Shown: positions 1-8,703, numbered from the stretch's first letter. The stretch is DNA of 64,000 nucleotides from UBA7672 sp041166025 (GCA_041166025.1 JBEAMJ010000050.1:1-64000); one strand, 5' to 3'. The notes: a model not told the origin generated them from the sequence alone. Numbers and translations: made by a program.

Positions 1-239
1 GGCTTCGGCCGGGCGGGCATCTGTCGATAGCGACAAGTACGAATGCCGACTCGTGTTCGTGCGCGTCCGACGCAGCACGTGAACACCTAGTGTCACGCCT
101 CGTTGCGGCGCGATGCTCATCTATACGCAACGTTCTCGATGGGCATCGAAGATTTTCTGATCGACTATCGTTGATCGATATTGCGATGCCCTTCGTGCTC
201 TGAGAGCCTTCCGTGTGGCTGCACGGGAGTAGGGGAGTG

Positions 240-767
240 ATGAGCCGCTCGATTTCTGGCCTGCTTGCCTGCCTCGTGTTGGCGGCGTTTGCGATTGCGC
301 TGCCGGCTTCGGCGCAAACCACCGAGACCTTTTCCTACGATTCACTCGGTCGACTGACCAAGGTGACGCCATCGTCGGGCTCGGCGACCTGTTACACGCA
401 CGATCCGGCTGACAACCGCACGCAGGTCGCCGTTGGCGGTACGGCGTGCACCAGCGGCGGCGGCGGTGGCGGCGGCAACTCACCGCCCGTGGCGGTCAAT
501 GACAGCTACATGAAGACCACGTCGACGACGACGTGGAGCGGCACGCTGGCCGTTCGTAGCAACGACACAGATCCGGATCTTCCCAACGATACCCTGACGA
601 TCACGACCGTTTCGGGGAGTTCGCACGCTTCAGTTACGGCGGGCGGCGGAACAATCACGATCAGTGCGGCGCCGGACGGAGAGTATGTCTTGAACTACAC
701 AATCAAGGATGCCGCCAACGCGACGTCATCTGCGACCGTCAACCTAACGGTGGTCTCGCTGCAGTAG
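240..767 (+). CDS. Secreted YD-repeat / cadherin-like mini-protein (RHS cassette 1)
   Basis: This 175-residue protein begins with a clear Sec signal peptide ending near PASAQ at residue 26. Residues about 28-66 hold two RHS/YD-type repeats (FSYDSLGRLTKV and a degenerate YTHDPADNRTQV). A run of glycines follows, and then a domain of about 95 residues beginning PPVAVNDSY and containing NDTDPDLPNDTL, which resembles the cadherin-like or Ig-like modules of secreted bacterial proteins. I chose the ATG at 240 because AGGGGAG lies just upstream and the signal peptide starts there; an in-frame start at 213 would add nine residues without purpose. It is the first gene of a three-gene cassette with the small gene at 780 and the RHS gene at 1189. 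A homologue lies at 15622-16128. Its function is unknown; the YD repeats suggest contact with, or mimicry of, the RHS shell. Confidence 0.8.
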   Translation: MSRSISGLLACLVLAAFAIALPASAQTTETFSYDSLGRLTKVTPSSGSATCYTHDPADNRTQVAVGGTACTSGGGGGGGNSPPVAVNDSYMKTTSTTTWSGTLAVRSNDTDPDLPNDTLTITTVSGSSHASVTAGGGTITISAAPDGEYVLNYTIKDAANATSSATVNLTVVSLQ

Positions 768-779
768 GAGAGAGCGTGC

Positions 780-1100
780 ATGCGTCTGCTGTCCATCGGT
801 CTTGTCATGGGTGTGCTGTTGGCGCCCGTCGCGGCTGCCCAGGAACCTGGCGCGACCACCAAGCTGGAAGTCATCGTCTCGCCCTCGGGCGAGGCGGCGG
901 CGCCCTGGGTTTTTCGTCAGCTCTGTCAGAAGTCGACCGGGCGTTGCATGATGGCGTTGATGAATCCCGGAACTGACGAGGTTGCGCGCATGGGCGGCGT
1001 CCTCGGCACTGACTTCGAACTCACCGGCAACGGCCTGGAAATTCGCCGCGCAGAAACGGCCCTGGACAGGGCCATCAGGCTCAAGGCTGCTCCCTCTTGA
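780..1100 (+). CDS. Small secreted protein of the RHS cassette
   Basis: A 106-residue protein with a signal peptide (MRLLSIGLVMGVLLAPVAAAQ) and a mature part of about 85 residues. I do not recognise a named family. The C-terminal half (FELTGNGLEIRRAETALDRA) matches the minus-strand protein at 15269-15616 (FALTGNGNEVRRLESSMDKA), so the two are paralogues sharing the pattern F-x-LTGNG-x-E-x-RR-x-E-x4-D-x-A-x-RL. Two cysteines near residues 49 and 56 could form a disulfide. The Shine-Dalgarno AGGAGAG overlaps the stop codon of the preceding gene, so the two are probably translationally coupled. Its constant place between the YD/cadherin-like gene and an RHS gene suggests a periplasmic accessory or chaperone role, but that is inference. 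Confidence 0.75.
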   Translation: MRLLSIGLVMGVLLAPVAAAQEPGATTKLEVIVSPSGEAAAPWVFRQLCQKSTGRCMMALMNPGTDEVARMGGVLGTDFELTGNGLEIRRAETALDRAIRLKAAPS

Positions 1101-1188
1101 TGCCTCACCGCTCTGCGATGAATTCTGGCGCGAGTGACGGCCAGAACTGACCCAGACAACCACGCCAAAGGGACCGGGGGACGGACAG

Positions 1189-4100
1189 ATGGGCAACATG
1201 TTTGGAACGGTCGGACGGCGCGCACGTGTTACCTGGCGTTCGCTTGCGTGCGGCGGAATGTTGGCGCTGCTCGCGCCCGCCTCTCTCGCGCAGGTGCAGA
1301 CCGTTGTGTCGCCGGTCTTCAGCTCGGTCGATGGTTTGGGCGTCGATGTGACGACGGGCCAGTTCCGGTTGTCGACGAGCGAGGTCGCGATCGGACAGCC
1401 AGGCGCAGGAGGACTTGCCTTCGGGAGGCACTGGATTGGCTCGGGCTGGCGCGACAATCTTGCCGGAACGATTTCAAGCTCGGGATCGATCTACACGGTC
1501 AGCGTCGGGGCCTCATCGGAGACCTTTAGCCTCGCGGGCGGGGTGTACACCTCGCAGCAGGCAATGGGATCGACGCTCACCTTCAGTTCCGCCACGCAGA
1601 AGTATACCTATACGACGCGTGACGGGACGGTGCTTGTGTTCAACAAGTATCTCGCCACGCAGGGATCAGTCACGAATTTCTGGTCCTCGAACGAAGGCGC
1701 GATCGAGACGATTACCCGGCCGAGCGGGGAGGTGGTCACCTTCACCTATGTCACCGCGACGTCCGGCGGCGTCACGGCCTGGCGGCCCCAATCGATCACC
1801 AACACCTTTGGCTACCAGATCCATTTCACCTACGCGATCAGCAGCCCGAATAATGCGAGCGAGGTGACGGGCGGATTCCTCCAGCGCACCAAGGTCACGG
1901 GCTACAACCGGGGCTTCTTCTTCTGCGCTGACACGGCACCTACTTGCGTCGACAGCACCGGCGCGAACTGGCCCTATGTCACCTACAGCTTGTCGGGTGG
2001 TGTCGAAACCGTCACCAACAGGATGTCTCAGGCGACACGGTATGTGTTCTCAGGGGGCATGCTGGTCAACGCGCTCCTTCCTTCCTCGTCGACCAACAAT
2101 CGGCTTACGGTCCAATACGGCTACGGAAGTGTAGCGTGGGTTTCCACAACGGTATCAGGCCTCCGATCTGCGCATTATCAGTTCAGCGACTATAACGGCA
2201 TTCGGACGGCTGAGGTCACGCCCGACACAGGCCCAGCGTATTGGATCCTCACCGACATCACGAAGGGCTGGCAGACAGAGTCCTGGGAGGACCTGACAGG
2301 AACACGGAAGACGGTGCTGCTGCGCGACGCCGGCAATGGCCGTGTCACACGGATCACGCGCCCCGACGGCGACTATACAAACTTTTCCTATGATACGCGC
2401 GGAAACGTCACAGCGGTCACCGAGGCGCCCAAGTCCAGCTCTACACTGGCGACCATAACGACGAGTGCTGCCTATCCCGCAAGCTGCGCCAACGCCAAGA
2501 CCTGCAACCAGCCGACATCGATGACCGATGCGCGTGGGTTTCGGACGGATTACACCTACGATGGCGCAAATGGTGGTCTCTCGACCGTAACGTTGCCCAA
2601 TCCTTCCGGAACCGCGCCAGCTGACTCGGGGGTTCGTCCCCAGACGCGGTTCACCTATGGAACGCGATCGGCCTGGTACAAGAACAGCGTCGGCAGCCTG
2701 GTGGCTGGCCCCGCGCTTCATCGCTTGATAACAACATCATCGTGCGCGACTGGCGACGTCGGATCGAGCTGCGTCAACTCGGCCAGCGAGACACGCTCCA
2801 TCATTGCCTATCAGGCTGGATCGTCTTCAGTTCCAAGCAACCTCCTCCCGGCCACCGCGACGGTGCAATCTGGAACGGGAACGCTCACCAGCTCGGTCAC
2901 CTCGACCTACACGCCCCTCGGCGATGTAGCGACCATCGATGGGCCGCTGAGCGGCGCGGCCGACACGAGCTATCTCTACTATGACGATGCCCGCCGCCTG
3001 CGGGCGAGCGTTGGTCCCGATCCTGATGGAGGAGGGTCGCTGCTCCATCGCGTGGCCAAGGTCGACTACAATGTCGACGGCCAGCCCACAGTGCAGCAGA
3101 TCGGGTCCGTGGCATCGCCCGCCAGCTGGGCATCTTTGTCGGTCCTGCAGCAGCAAAACCTTACCTATGGTTCAACGGGGCTTCTCGCCAAGGCGGAGCA
3201 GGCCTCATTGAGCGGGGCACCTGCGCATGCTGTTTCGCAGTTCGAACATCTCGGTCCCGCGGTGATGTGCTCGGTCACCCGTATGAATCCGACAACCTTC
3301 AGCTCACTGCCAAGTTCGGGGTGCACTGCTGCGACGACCGGCAGCTTTGGTCCAGATCGCATGACGCGGCCCAATCGCAATTCGCTCTTTCAGCTCACCA
3401 ACATGCAGGAGGCCTATGGCGCCTCGGAGCAGCGTACGGTCGCGTCGATGACCTATACCGCGGCCGATGACCTGGCGACTCTCACCGATGCAAAGAACAA
3501 TCGCACGACGTACGAGTATGACGGTTTCGGCCGCGTGAAAAAGACGTTCTATCCACATCCGACGACGGCAAACACAAGCTCGACCACTGACTATGAAGAA
3601 CTGACCTATGATGCCTACGGTTTCCTGACGAGCCGGCGCGGCCGGGACGGTCAGAGCTTCAGCTACACCTACGACAATCTGGGTCGCGTGCTGACGGTCA
3701 ACGCGCCGGGCACGCAGCCCGATCTCACCTATGCGTATGACAATTTTGGACGCGTGACGCTGGTTGCCCAGACAGACCACACGCTCAGCTATGTCTACGA
3801 TGCGCTCGGACGCCTCATCAGCGAGACGACCCAGATCACGCAGACGACGACGCCTACCAGCCAGACGCGCACGGTCGCCTACGAGTACGATGTGGCGGGT
3901 CGCCGGACCAAGCTGACCTGGCCTGGGTCCAACGCGCTCCATGTGACCTATACCTACAACACTGCCGGAGACCTTACCTCGATCAAGGAGAATGGCGTAA
4001 CAGCGCTCGCAACCTTCACATACGACAATGCTGGCAGGCGGACCACGCTTACGCGCTCGAATGGCGGGGTTACAAGTTACGCTTACAATACCGCGTCCTG

Positions 4101-5547
4101 GCTGACGGATCTCGCAAACAACCCGGCACCGGCGAATTCCAGCTTCAACAACTTTACGACGCTGGCCTACAACCCCGCCGGCCAGATCGCGACACGCACG
4201 CGCACGAATGCGAACTTTGCTTACACACCGCCTGGAACCTTCAGCGACGCGTACGTATCGAACGGCCTCAACCAGTACACGACGGTTGCCGGGCTGAATC
4301 TCAACCACGACACCCGCGGCAACATCGCCAACGACGCGGCCAAGACCTACACCTACGATTTCTCCAACCGGCTGACGTCGGCCTCCGGATCGCCAACCGC
4401 CGATCTCAGTTATGATCCGATCGGGCGTCTGTACCAGGTCGCAGCAGGCTCGACGGTGCGGTTTGTCTACGACGGCGTTGACGTGATTGCGGAGGTCGAC
4501 ACATCAGGCGTTGTTCTTCGACGCTATGTACACGGAGCCGGGCTCGACGAACCCTTGGTCTGGTTCGAAGGGGCGGGGCATTCGGCATCAGGTACACCGG
4601 ATCGCCGCCATCTTTATGCCGATGAACGCGGGTCGGTTGTCGCGGTCGAGAGCTCAACGGTCACGGTCAACAAGTACGACGCCTACGGCGTGCCCGCCTC
4701 GGGCAATCTCGGCCGGTTCCAGTATACCGGACAAATGTGGATTCCCGAGATAGGACTCTACCACTACAAGGCCCGTGCGTATTCTCCGCAGCTTGGCAGG
4801 TTCATGCAGACCGATCCCATTGGGTATGGGGATGGAATGAACATTTATACTTACACTCGCAACGACCCAACAAATCTGCGAGATCCATCGGGCCTAGAGT
4901 CCATTTGCAAGCGACCAAACCGTGAGCGTGATTGCGTTGTGGTTGTGGGGCCAAGAATCCCGAAGGAATTTCTGACCCATACAATAAACCTACCGTTTGC
5001 GGGAGGTTATTGGACGGCAGGGACTCCCACAAACCCTGCGCCACCAGCCGCTGGGCAGACTGCATGTACCGCCAGCTTAAGCTTCCAGCCGCTAAACAAC
5101 ACCTACAACAGTCCAGGAAATTGGTTTGTCTCTGGGGGGCAGGCTGGCTTGATTGTGCAGCAATTGAGTACGACCGTTGTCGGCTTCTCATCTGGAAGTG
5201 AGGTGAACACCCGATTCATGTCGACCGGGTCGTATTGGGAAGCGTGGCCTGTCAACGCTGGCCAAACGGGAACAAGCTACCGACTTTCGGGACAAATTCC
5301 TTTCGACGATAGTTTTGGCTTGAGTCCCCAAGCAGTTGCGGGTCTACCAGTTGGCGCGAACCTAGCGATGAGCGTGGTGGCTTCTGCCAAATTCTACCCG
5401 AATGTGTCGCTACCGCCCGCGTTTGGAACTTTGGGGAATCCAAATACAGATTATTCTGGTGATTTGCCGTCAACGTCCACCGATCCAAGTCTTCCGGCAG
5501 CAGGAGCTAGTTGTGCGGTCAATAGATCTGCGACGGCCACGGGATAG
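1189..5547 (+). CDS. RHS-repeat secreted protein with variable C-terminal tip (RHS1)
   Basis: A 1452-residue RHS protein. It has an N-terminal signal sequence (cleavage near ASLAQ, residue 34), a conserved N-terminal region, and many YD repeats such as YDALGRLISE and YDVAGRRTKL. It ends its core with the standard RHS box GRFMQTDPIGYGDGMNIY and DPSGL. The paired DPxG motifs (Asp1209 and Asp1232) match the aspartyl autoprotease that in known RHS proteins cuts after the Leu of DPxGL, here Leu1236. The 216-residue tip (1237-1452) is unlike that of the paralogue at 16420. It starts with a VVVVGPRIP segment and is rich in Ser, Thr and Gly; I cannot assign its activity. The ATG follows GGGGGA. Base composition becomes more AT-rich after DPSGL, as expected for exchanged tips. 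No VgrG, PAAR or type VI genes are nearby, whereas a type II operon lies immediately downstream. Confidence 0.9.
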   Translation: MGNMFGTVGRRARVTWRSLACGGMLALLAPASLAQVQTVVSPVFSSVDGLGVDVTTGQFRLSTSEVAIGQPGAGGLAFGRHWIGSGWRDNLAGTISSSGSIYTVSVGASSETFSLAGGVYTSQQAMGSTLTFSSATQKYTYTTRDGTVLVFNKYLATQGSVTNFWSSNEGAIETITRPSGEVVTFTYVTATSGGVTAWRPQSITNTFGYQIHFTYAISSPNNASEVTGGFLQRTKVTGYNRGFFFCADTAPTCVDSTGANWPYVTYSLSGGVETVTNRMSQATRYVFSGGMLVNALLPSSSTNNRLTVQYGYGSVAWVSTTVSGLRSAHYQFSDYNGIRTAEVTPDTGPAYWILTDITKGWQTESWEDLTGTRKTVLLRDAGNGRVTRITRPDGDYTNFSYDTRGNVTAVTEAPKSSSTLATITTSAAYPASCANAKTCNQPTSMTDARGFRTDYTYDGANGGLSTVTLPNPSGTAPADSGVRPQTRFTYGTRSAWYKNSVGSLVAGPALHRLITTSSCATGDVGSSCVNSASETRSIIAYQAGSSSVPSNLLPATATVQSGTGTLTSSVTSTYTPLGDVATIDGPLSGAADTSYLYYDDARRLRASVGPDPDGGGSLLHRVAKVDYNVDGQPTVQQIGSVASPASWASLSVLQQQNLTYGSTGLLAKAEQASLSGAPAHAVSQFEHLGPAVMCSVTRMNPTTFSSLPSSGCTAATTGSFGPDRMTRPNRNSLFQLTNMQEAYGASEQRTVASMTYTAADDLATLTDAKNNRTTYEYDGFGRVKKTFYPHPTTANTSSTTDYEELTYDAYGFLTSRRGRDGQSFSYTYDNLGRVLTVNAPGTQPDLTYAYDNFGRVTLVAQTDHTLSYVYDALGRLISETTQITQTTTPTSQTRTVAYEYDVAGRRTKLTWPGSNALHVTYTYNTAGDLTSIKENGVTALATFTYDNAGRRTTLTRSNGGVTSYAYNTASWLTDLANNPAPANSSFNNFTTLAYNPAGQIATRTRTNANFAYTPPGTFSDAYVSNGLNQYTTVAGLNLNHDTRGNIANDAAKTYTYDFSNRLTSASGSPTADLSYDPIGRLYQVAAGSTVRFVYDGVDVIAEVDTSGVVLRRYVHGAGLDEPLVWFEGAGHSASGTPDRRHLYADERGSVVAVESSTVTVNKYDAYGVPASGNLGRFQYTGQMWIPEIGLYHYKARAYSPQLGRFMQTDPIGYGDGMNIYTYTRNDPTNLRDPSGLESICKRPNRERDCVVVVGPRIPKEFLTHTINLPFAGGYWTAGTPTNPAPPAAGQTACTASLSFQPLNNTYNSPGNWFVSGGQAGLIVQQLSTTVVGFSSGSEVNTRFMSTGSYWEAWPVNAGQTGTSYRLSGQIPFDDSFGLSPQAVAGLPVGANLAMSVVASAKFYPNVSLPPAFGTLGNPNTDYSGDLPSTSTDPSLPAAGASCAVNRSATATG
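1291..1911 (+). repeat. Conserved RHS N-terminal block, copy 1
   Basis: These 621 bases encode 207 residues that differ from the second RHS gene (16507-17127) at only four positions by my reading. The DNA differs at many third codon positions. Both copies run in the same direction, so recombination between them would remove the whole type II secretion operon. Confidence 0.8.
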
Positions 5548-5560
5548 GGGAGCGCATGCG

Positions 5561-6127
5561 ATGCAGGGAATGGTTCGTCTTGTAACTTTATTTCTGTTAT
5601 TTAGTTGCAGCTCCTTCCAAGTATCATCGGAGAAGGTCGGGTTGCTGAGAAATAAGATTCTTGCGGTCGAAGCTGCATCAGATGGCGCGGCGAACGTTCT
5701 GGCCTCGGAGGTCACACTGGAACTGTTGGATGCTTCCGACGCTGTGTTGGACGCGACGTTTGACACTGCGGTGTCGGACGCCGTCATAAAAATGTTGCTG
5801 GTCGATGATCTAGAAGAAAATCGGTACCTCGTTGCGGAAGTGTTGACCTGGATTTCCGTGGCCGGAGCTCGGCTCGACTCCACGACAACCGCTCTGACCA
5901 ACCTTATTCTACGCTTGGACCAACTCCAACCGCCATCCGATGAGGAGGGTCTGCTCAGGGCGCATCCCAATCTCGCGGGCCGCGCCTGTGACGCACTGGC
6001 TTTTGTCACGATGGTATCGTCTACAGCAGTTGGGCAATGTGCGAAACGCTCAAGCTACTGGCCGACCAATCCATGGGAAGATCGCCGGCGCGCTAATGTT
6101 GCGGCAGGCCGCGCAGTGAACGATTGA
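5561..6127 (+). CDS. Putative lipoprotein in immunity position behind RHS1
   Basis: A 188-residue protein beginning 13 bases after the RHS1 stop. The ATG at 5561 is preceded by AGGGGAG. The N-terminus (MQGMVRLVTLFLLFSCSSF) looks like a lipoprotein signal with Cys17 as the lipid site, although Phe at -2 is atypical. The body is acidic and appears alpha-helical, with no family I recognise. Its place directly after the variable tip of a polymorphic-toxin-like protein, its lower GC content and its lack of relatives elsewhere in the window fit a cognate immunity protein. A lipoprotein anchor would suggest neutralisation in the periplasm. That function is inferred from position only. Confidence 0.65.
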   Translation: MQGMVRLVTLFLLFSCSSFQVSSEKVGLLRNKILAVEAASDGAANVLASEVTLELLDASDAVLDATFDTAVSDAVIKMLLVDDLEENRYLVAEVLTWISVAGARLDSTTTALTNLILRLDQLQPPSDEEGLLRAHPNLAGRACDALAFVTMVSSTAVGQCAKRSSYWPTNPWEDRRRANVAAGRAVND

Positions 6128-6178
6128 GAATTTGTCGATGGTGATCACGCCGTCCTTTTCGGGCGCTGTGGACCAGGG

Positions 6179-6397
6179 GTGGTCTCTTTTGTCTCTGCAA
6201 ACAAGCTCGGAAGGGTCAAGCGGTCGGCTTTATCGTTGGTATCATTTGCGATCATCGTGGTGGGATGCTCGACCGATTTTCAACGATACATCTCCAATCG
6301 CCGTTCCCCTGAACTCAAGATCACGATAGCATTCCCGTCAATCTTCGCTACCTTCCCAGCCGCAGTCGCATCGCCCTTGCGCACGACGACCGACTGA
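6179..6397 (+). other. Possible broken lipoprotein start, antisense to the gspC end
   Basis: A 72-codon frame opening with GTG after CAGGGG encodes a convincing lipoprotein-type leader (SALSLVSFAIIVVGCSTD). From about 6280 it runs antisense through the end of gspC, where it loses any protein-like character. It may be the stump of a second immunity-type lipoprotein whose body was lost at the junction with the secretion operon, or a chance frame. Confidence 0.2.
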
Positions 6398-6720
6398 CCG
6401 TTGATCGTAAGGCTCGCCCGCAACTCCTTCCCCACCCGAAAAACTCCCGTCAGCTTCACTTCGATCGGCGGAGGCGGCGGCGCTGACGCCATAGCGCGAT
6501 CAAATGGGCTGCGGTCGCGCGCAAAGGGCGAGGCTTCGAGGATCGCGGTCTGAGCCTGTGCATTGACCGACGGCAGCGGGGCGAATGCTGTAGCCGATGC
6601 GCTTCGGGCGTCTTCCGCAGCAGGATCAGTTTGGTTCATCGGAAGCGCGATCGCGGCGACAACGACTCCAACGAGCGCTGCTAACCCAGCTGCTCCGAGG
6701 ATGCGCAAGATGAGGCTCAT
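6280..6720 (-). CDS. gspC: Type II secretion inner-membrane protein GspC (short, no PDZ)
   Basis: A 146-residue protein with one N-terminal membrane helix (LRILGAAGLAALVGVVVAAI) and a periplasmic region. Residues about 85-146 (IEVKLTGVFRVGKELRASLT to the end) match the homology-region domain that links the GspC inner platform to the GspD secretin. It is much shorter than GspC of enterobacteria (about 270 residues) because no C-terminal PDZ or coiled-coil domain follows. It is the last gene of the operon, overlapping gspM by ATGA, whereas gspC usually comes first. The assignment rests on the HR-type domain and context; a PilP-like name is possible. Confidence 0.75.
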   Translation of the reverse strand: MSLILRILGAAGLAALVGVVVAAIALPMNQTDPAAEDARSASATAFAPLPSVNAQAQTAILEASPFARDRSPFDRAMASAPPPPPIEVKLTGVFRVGKELRASLTINGQSVVVRKGDATAAGKVAKIDGNAIVILSSGERRLEMYR

Positions 6721-7259
6721 GCCGGACCTCCGCTGGCGCGCCAGGCCTGCCCAATCTCGATGCGCGCGCGCAGGAAGAGGTCTGCGCGCGGACCATCACC
6801 GCGCTCGACCGCGATGCGCCGCACCAGCAGGAGCGGGCGTTCGGCATCCAGGCTGACCAGAAAATCCATCAGCGCCTTCAAGTCGGACGTGAATGTCAGT
6901 TCGGACCACGCTCCGCGCCGGACATCGCCAAGATGCTCGGCGGCGAGCGGCTGGGTCGACTGGACGGCGAGCCCCGCTCCACGCGCGAGGCGATCGATAG
7001 CGGCCTGGAGCGCAAGTTGAGCATCTGCCTCATCGAGCCGCTCGGCGGCGAGATCTTCCGGGTTCTGGCTCAGCGTGGCTGGCGGCGGCGCAGCGAGCGC
7101 GCCTTCATAGCGGGCAAGCCGTGCGGTCACGGCCGCGCGCTCGTTCATCGCTTCGACGACCGGCATTGCGATCGATGAGACCGCTCCGCCCAGCGCGACG
7201 CCAAGAAGCACAAGCGCGCAGAGCCGCTGGAGCAGGGGGTGGAGTATCCGGCCCTTCAT
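6717..7259 (-). CDS. gspM: Type II secretion assembly protein GspM
   Basis: A 180-residue protein with one N-terminal transmembrane segment (residues about 13-33) followed by a coiled coil and a small ferredoxin-like periplasmic domain ending near RARIEIGQAWRA. This is the architecture of GspM, which partners GspL at the inner-membrane platform. The start overlaps the gspL stop as ATGA and its own stop overlaps gspC in the same way, so translation is probably coupled. Sequence conservation in this family is low, so the call depends strongly on its place between gspL and gspC. Confidence 0.8.
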   Translation of the reverse strand: MKGRILHPLLQRLCALVLLGVALGGAVSSIAMPVVEAMNERAAVTARLARYEGALAAPPPATLSQNPEDLAAERLDEADAQLALQAAIDRLARGAGLAVQSTQPLAAEHLGDVRRGAWSELTFTSDLKALMDFLVSLDAERPLLLVRRIAVERGDGPRADLFLRARIEIGQAWRASGGPA

Positions 7260-8212
7260 GGCGCGTTCGCCGTGCGCGGCCGGGCGACAAGTTCGAAGGC
7301 CTGAACGCCGCTTTTCTGCGCGGCGGCAATCGCTCCTGAGAGCTCAATGCTCCAGGCTTTGGCAGAGGATGAGAGCGCGCTGATGGCGGCGGTCGCGTCC
7401 GCGGCCTCGGCGCCAATGGTGATGTCATCGGGCGTCCACGTGAGACGCGTCCACCAGGCGAAGCGCGGTGTCGCCTGATTGAGCGTGGCGATGGCGTCGA
7501 GGGCGACGGTCGAGCGGCGATTCAGGATCCCGCGTTCGACCAGGGCGCGCGCGACCTCGGCCTCCTCGCGCGCCGTCTCGGCGGCGACAGCCGCGCCGCG
7601 CAGGTCGCGTTCCTGTTGAGCGAGGTGTTCGGTTTCAGCGTTGATGCGTGAGGTCCAGGCAAGGCTGGCGGCGACAGAAGCAAGAGCGAGCGCGGCGATG
7701 ATGCCGGCATCGATCAGCATGCCTCTGCGCCGGCGTGCCTCAGCCGTCGGCGACAGGAGGTCGATGTCGCTGTCGCCGACATGGAAAACCACGGAGCGCG
7801 CCCCGCGCTTGCGGGCTTTCGTTTCGAATTCATCGAGGCGGGTGCGGCGCGCCATCGCGACAGCATAGGTGATCGCGCCGTCCTCGGCCGATCCAACGGC
7901 GCGTGCGGTGACGCACATCTCAGCGGCGGGGATGGGCGCAAGATCGGGCAGTTTGAGCGCGAGGGCTTGCCGGTGCGCATCGGCATGCCCCTTGGCGAGA
8001 CTAACCTCGGCCAGAAAACCCTCCTCTTCGGGAAGCATGATCGCGACATGGCGGGGCAGGCGCTTTGCGTCTCCAGCGATGGCGTCGGCGTTGCGTGGTG
8101 TGCGGCGCGGCGCCCCGGCGAGGTCCAGCATCTGGCTTGTCCACCAGCGCACGGCGCGTGCCACAGGGTCGAGCCGGTCGAAAGGGCTTGGCTGAAGCTC
8201 AAGACGGGTCAT
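7256..8212 (-). CDS. gspL: Type II secretion platform protein GspL (PilN-type C-terminus)
   Basis: A 318-residue protein with a cytoplasmic N-terminal part, a single transmembrane helix around residues 165-188 (IDAGIIAALALASVAASLAW) and a periplasmic C-terminal domain of the PilN/Fimbrial-assembly type. GspL links the GspE ATPase to the inner-membrane platform and binds GspM. I prefer the ATG at 8212 because it overlaps the gspJ stop as ATGA; an in-frame ATG at 8221 is also possible. The N-terminal actin-like domain is shorter than in enterobacterial GspL (about 400 residues in total). Confidence 0.8.
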   Translation of the reverse strand: MTRLELQPSPFDRLDPVARAVRWWTSQMLDLAGAPRRTPRNADAIAGDAKRLPRHVAIMLPEEEGFLAEVSLAKGHADAHRQALALKLPDLAPIPAAEMCVTARAVGSAEDGAITYAVAMARRTRLDEFETKARKRGARSVVFHVGDSDIDLLSPTAEARRRRGMLIDAGIIAALALASVAASLAWTSRINAETEHLAQQERDLRGAAVAAETAREEAEVARALVERGILNRRSTVALDAIATLNQATPRFAWWTRLTWTPDDITIGAEAADATAAISALSSSAKAWSIELSGAIAAAQKSGVQAFELVARPRTANAP

Positions 8213-8703
8213 GGGCGGCATGTCCGCGAGACCGTATCAAACTGACAGTCAAACGGTAGGGTGCGCCGGGGCCGTGCGAGCCCCAGCGGCGTCGGCGTCT
8301 CGGGCGCAATCACGGCAATCGCGCCGGAGGGAAGCTGCGAGAATGTCGCTCCCCTGGGCAGGACAAGCGATCGTTGCAGGTTCGGAGAGGACCATTGGAG
8401 GCGCATGGCGTCCGGTTCACGGGTGAGCCGGGCACTCACCGGCGCCCCGCCAATGGCGCCGTCGATCTGCAATGGTGTGAGCCGCAACGATCCCGGATCG
8501 AGTCGGACCAGCTCATCCATCATGGCATCGAGGAGGCGCTGGTCACGGATGTCGGTTGCAGCTGCCTTGACCTCAACCGTGGTCGAAGCGTAGCGCCGGA
8601 TAATGTCGACGATGCCTGCAAGAAGCAGCGAAGCAACCAAGAGCCCCGCAATCAGTTCGGTCAGCGTGAACCCGGCGTCCTTGCTTGGGGCGGGCTTAAG
8701 CAT
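8209..8703 (-). CDS. gspJ: Type II secretion minor pseudopilin, GspJ-like
   Basis: A 164-residue prepilin-like protein. The N-terminus has the prepilin peptidase site G|FTLTE at residue 11 followed by a hydrophobic helix (LIAGLLVASLLLAGIVDIIR). The rest is a globular domain compatible with the minor pseudopilin J of the pseudopilus tip. It overlaps the upstream gspI by eight bases. The gene could also be called gspH on length alone; I chose J because it follows gspI and the post-helix region (VEVKAAATDIRDQRLLDAM) fits GspJ better. Confidence 0.7.
   Translation of the reverse strand: MLKPAPSKDAGFTLTELIAGLLVASLLLAGIVDIIRRYASTTVEVKAAATDIRDQRLLDAMMDELVRLDPGSLRLTPLQIDGAIGGAPVSARLTREPDAMRLQWSSPNLQRSLVLPRGATFSQLPSGAIAVIAPETPTPLGLARPRRTLPFDCQFDTVSRTCRP

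Noticed and set aside
1..239. Possible gene or element end at the left edge
   Set aside because: Only short frames are present, and neither a repeat nor a transposon end could be recognised.
3304..4308. Long open frame (334 codons) antisense to RHS1
   Set aside because: It lies wholly opposite strong RHS repeats, has no recognisable domain and a composition expected for a shadow of GC-rich coding DNA.
1189..5547. RHS proteins as type VI effectors
   Set aside because: Both have Sec signal peptides and lack PAAR or VgrG partners, which does not fit type VI delivery.
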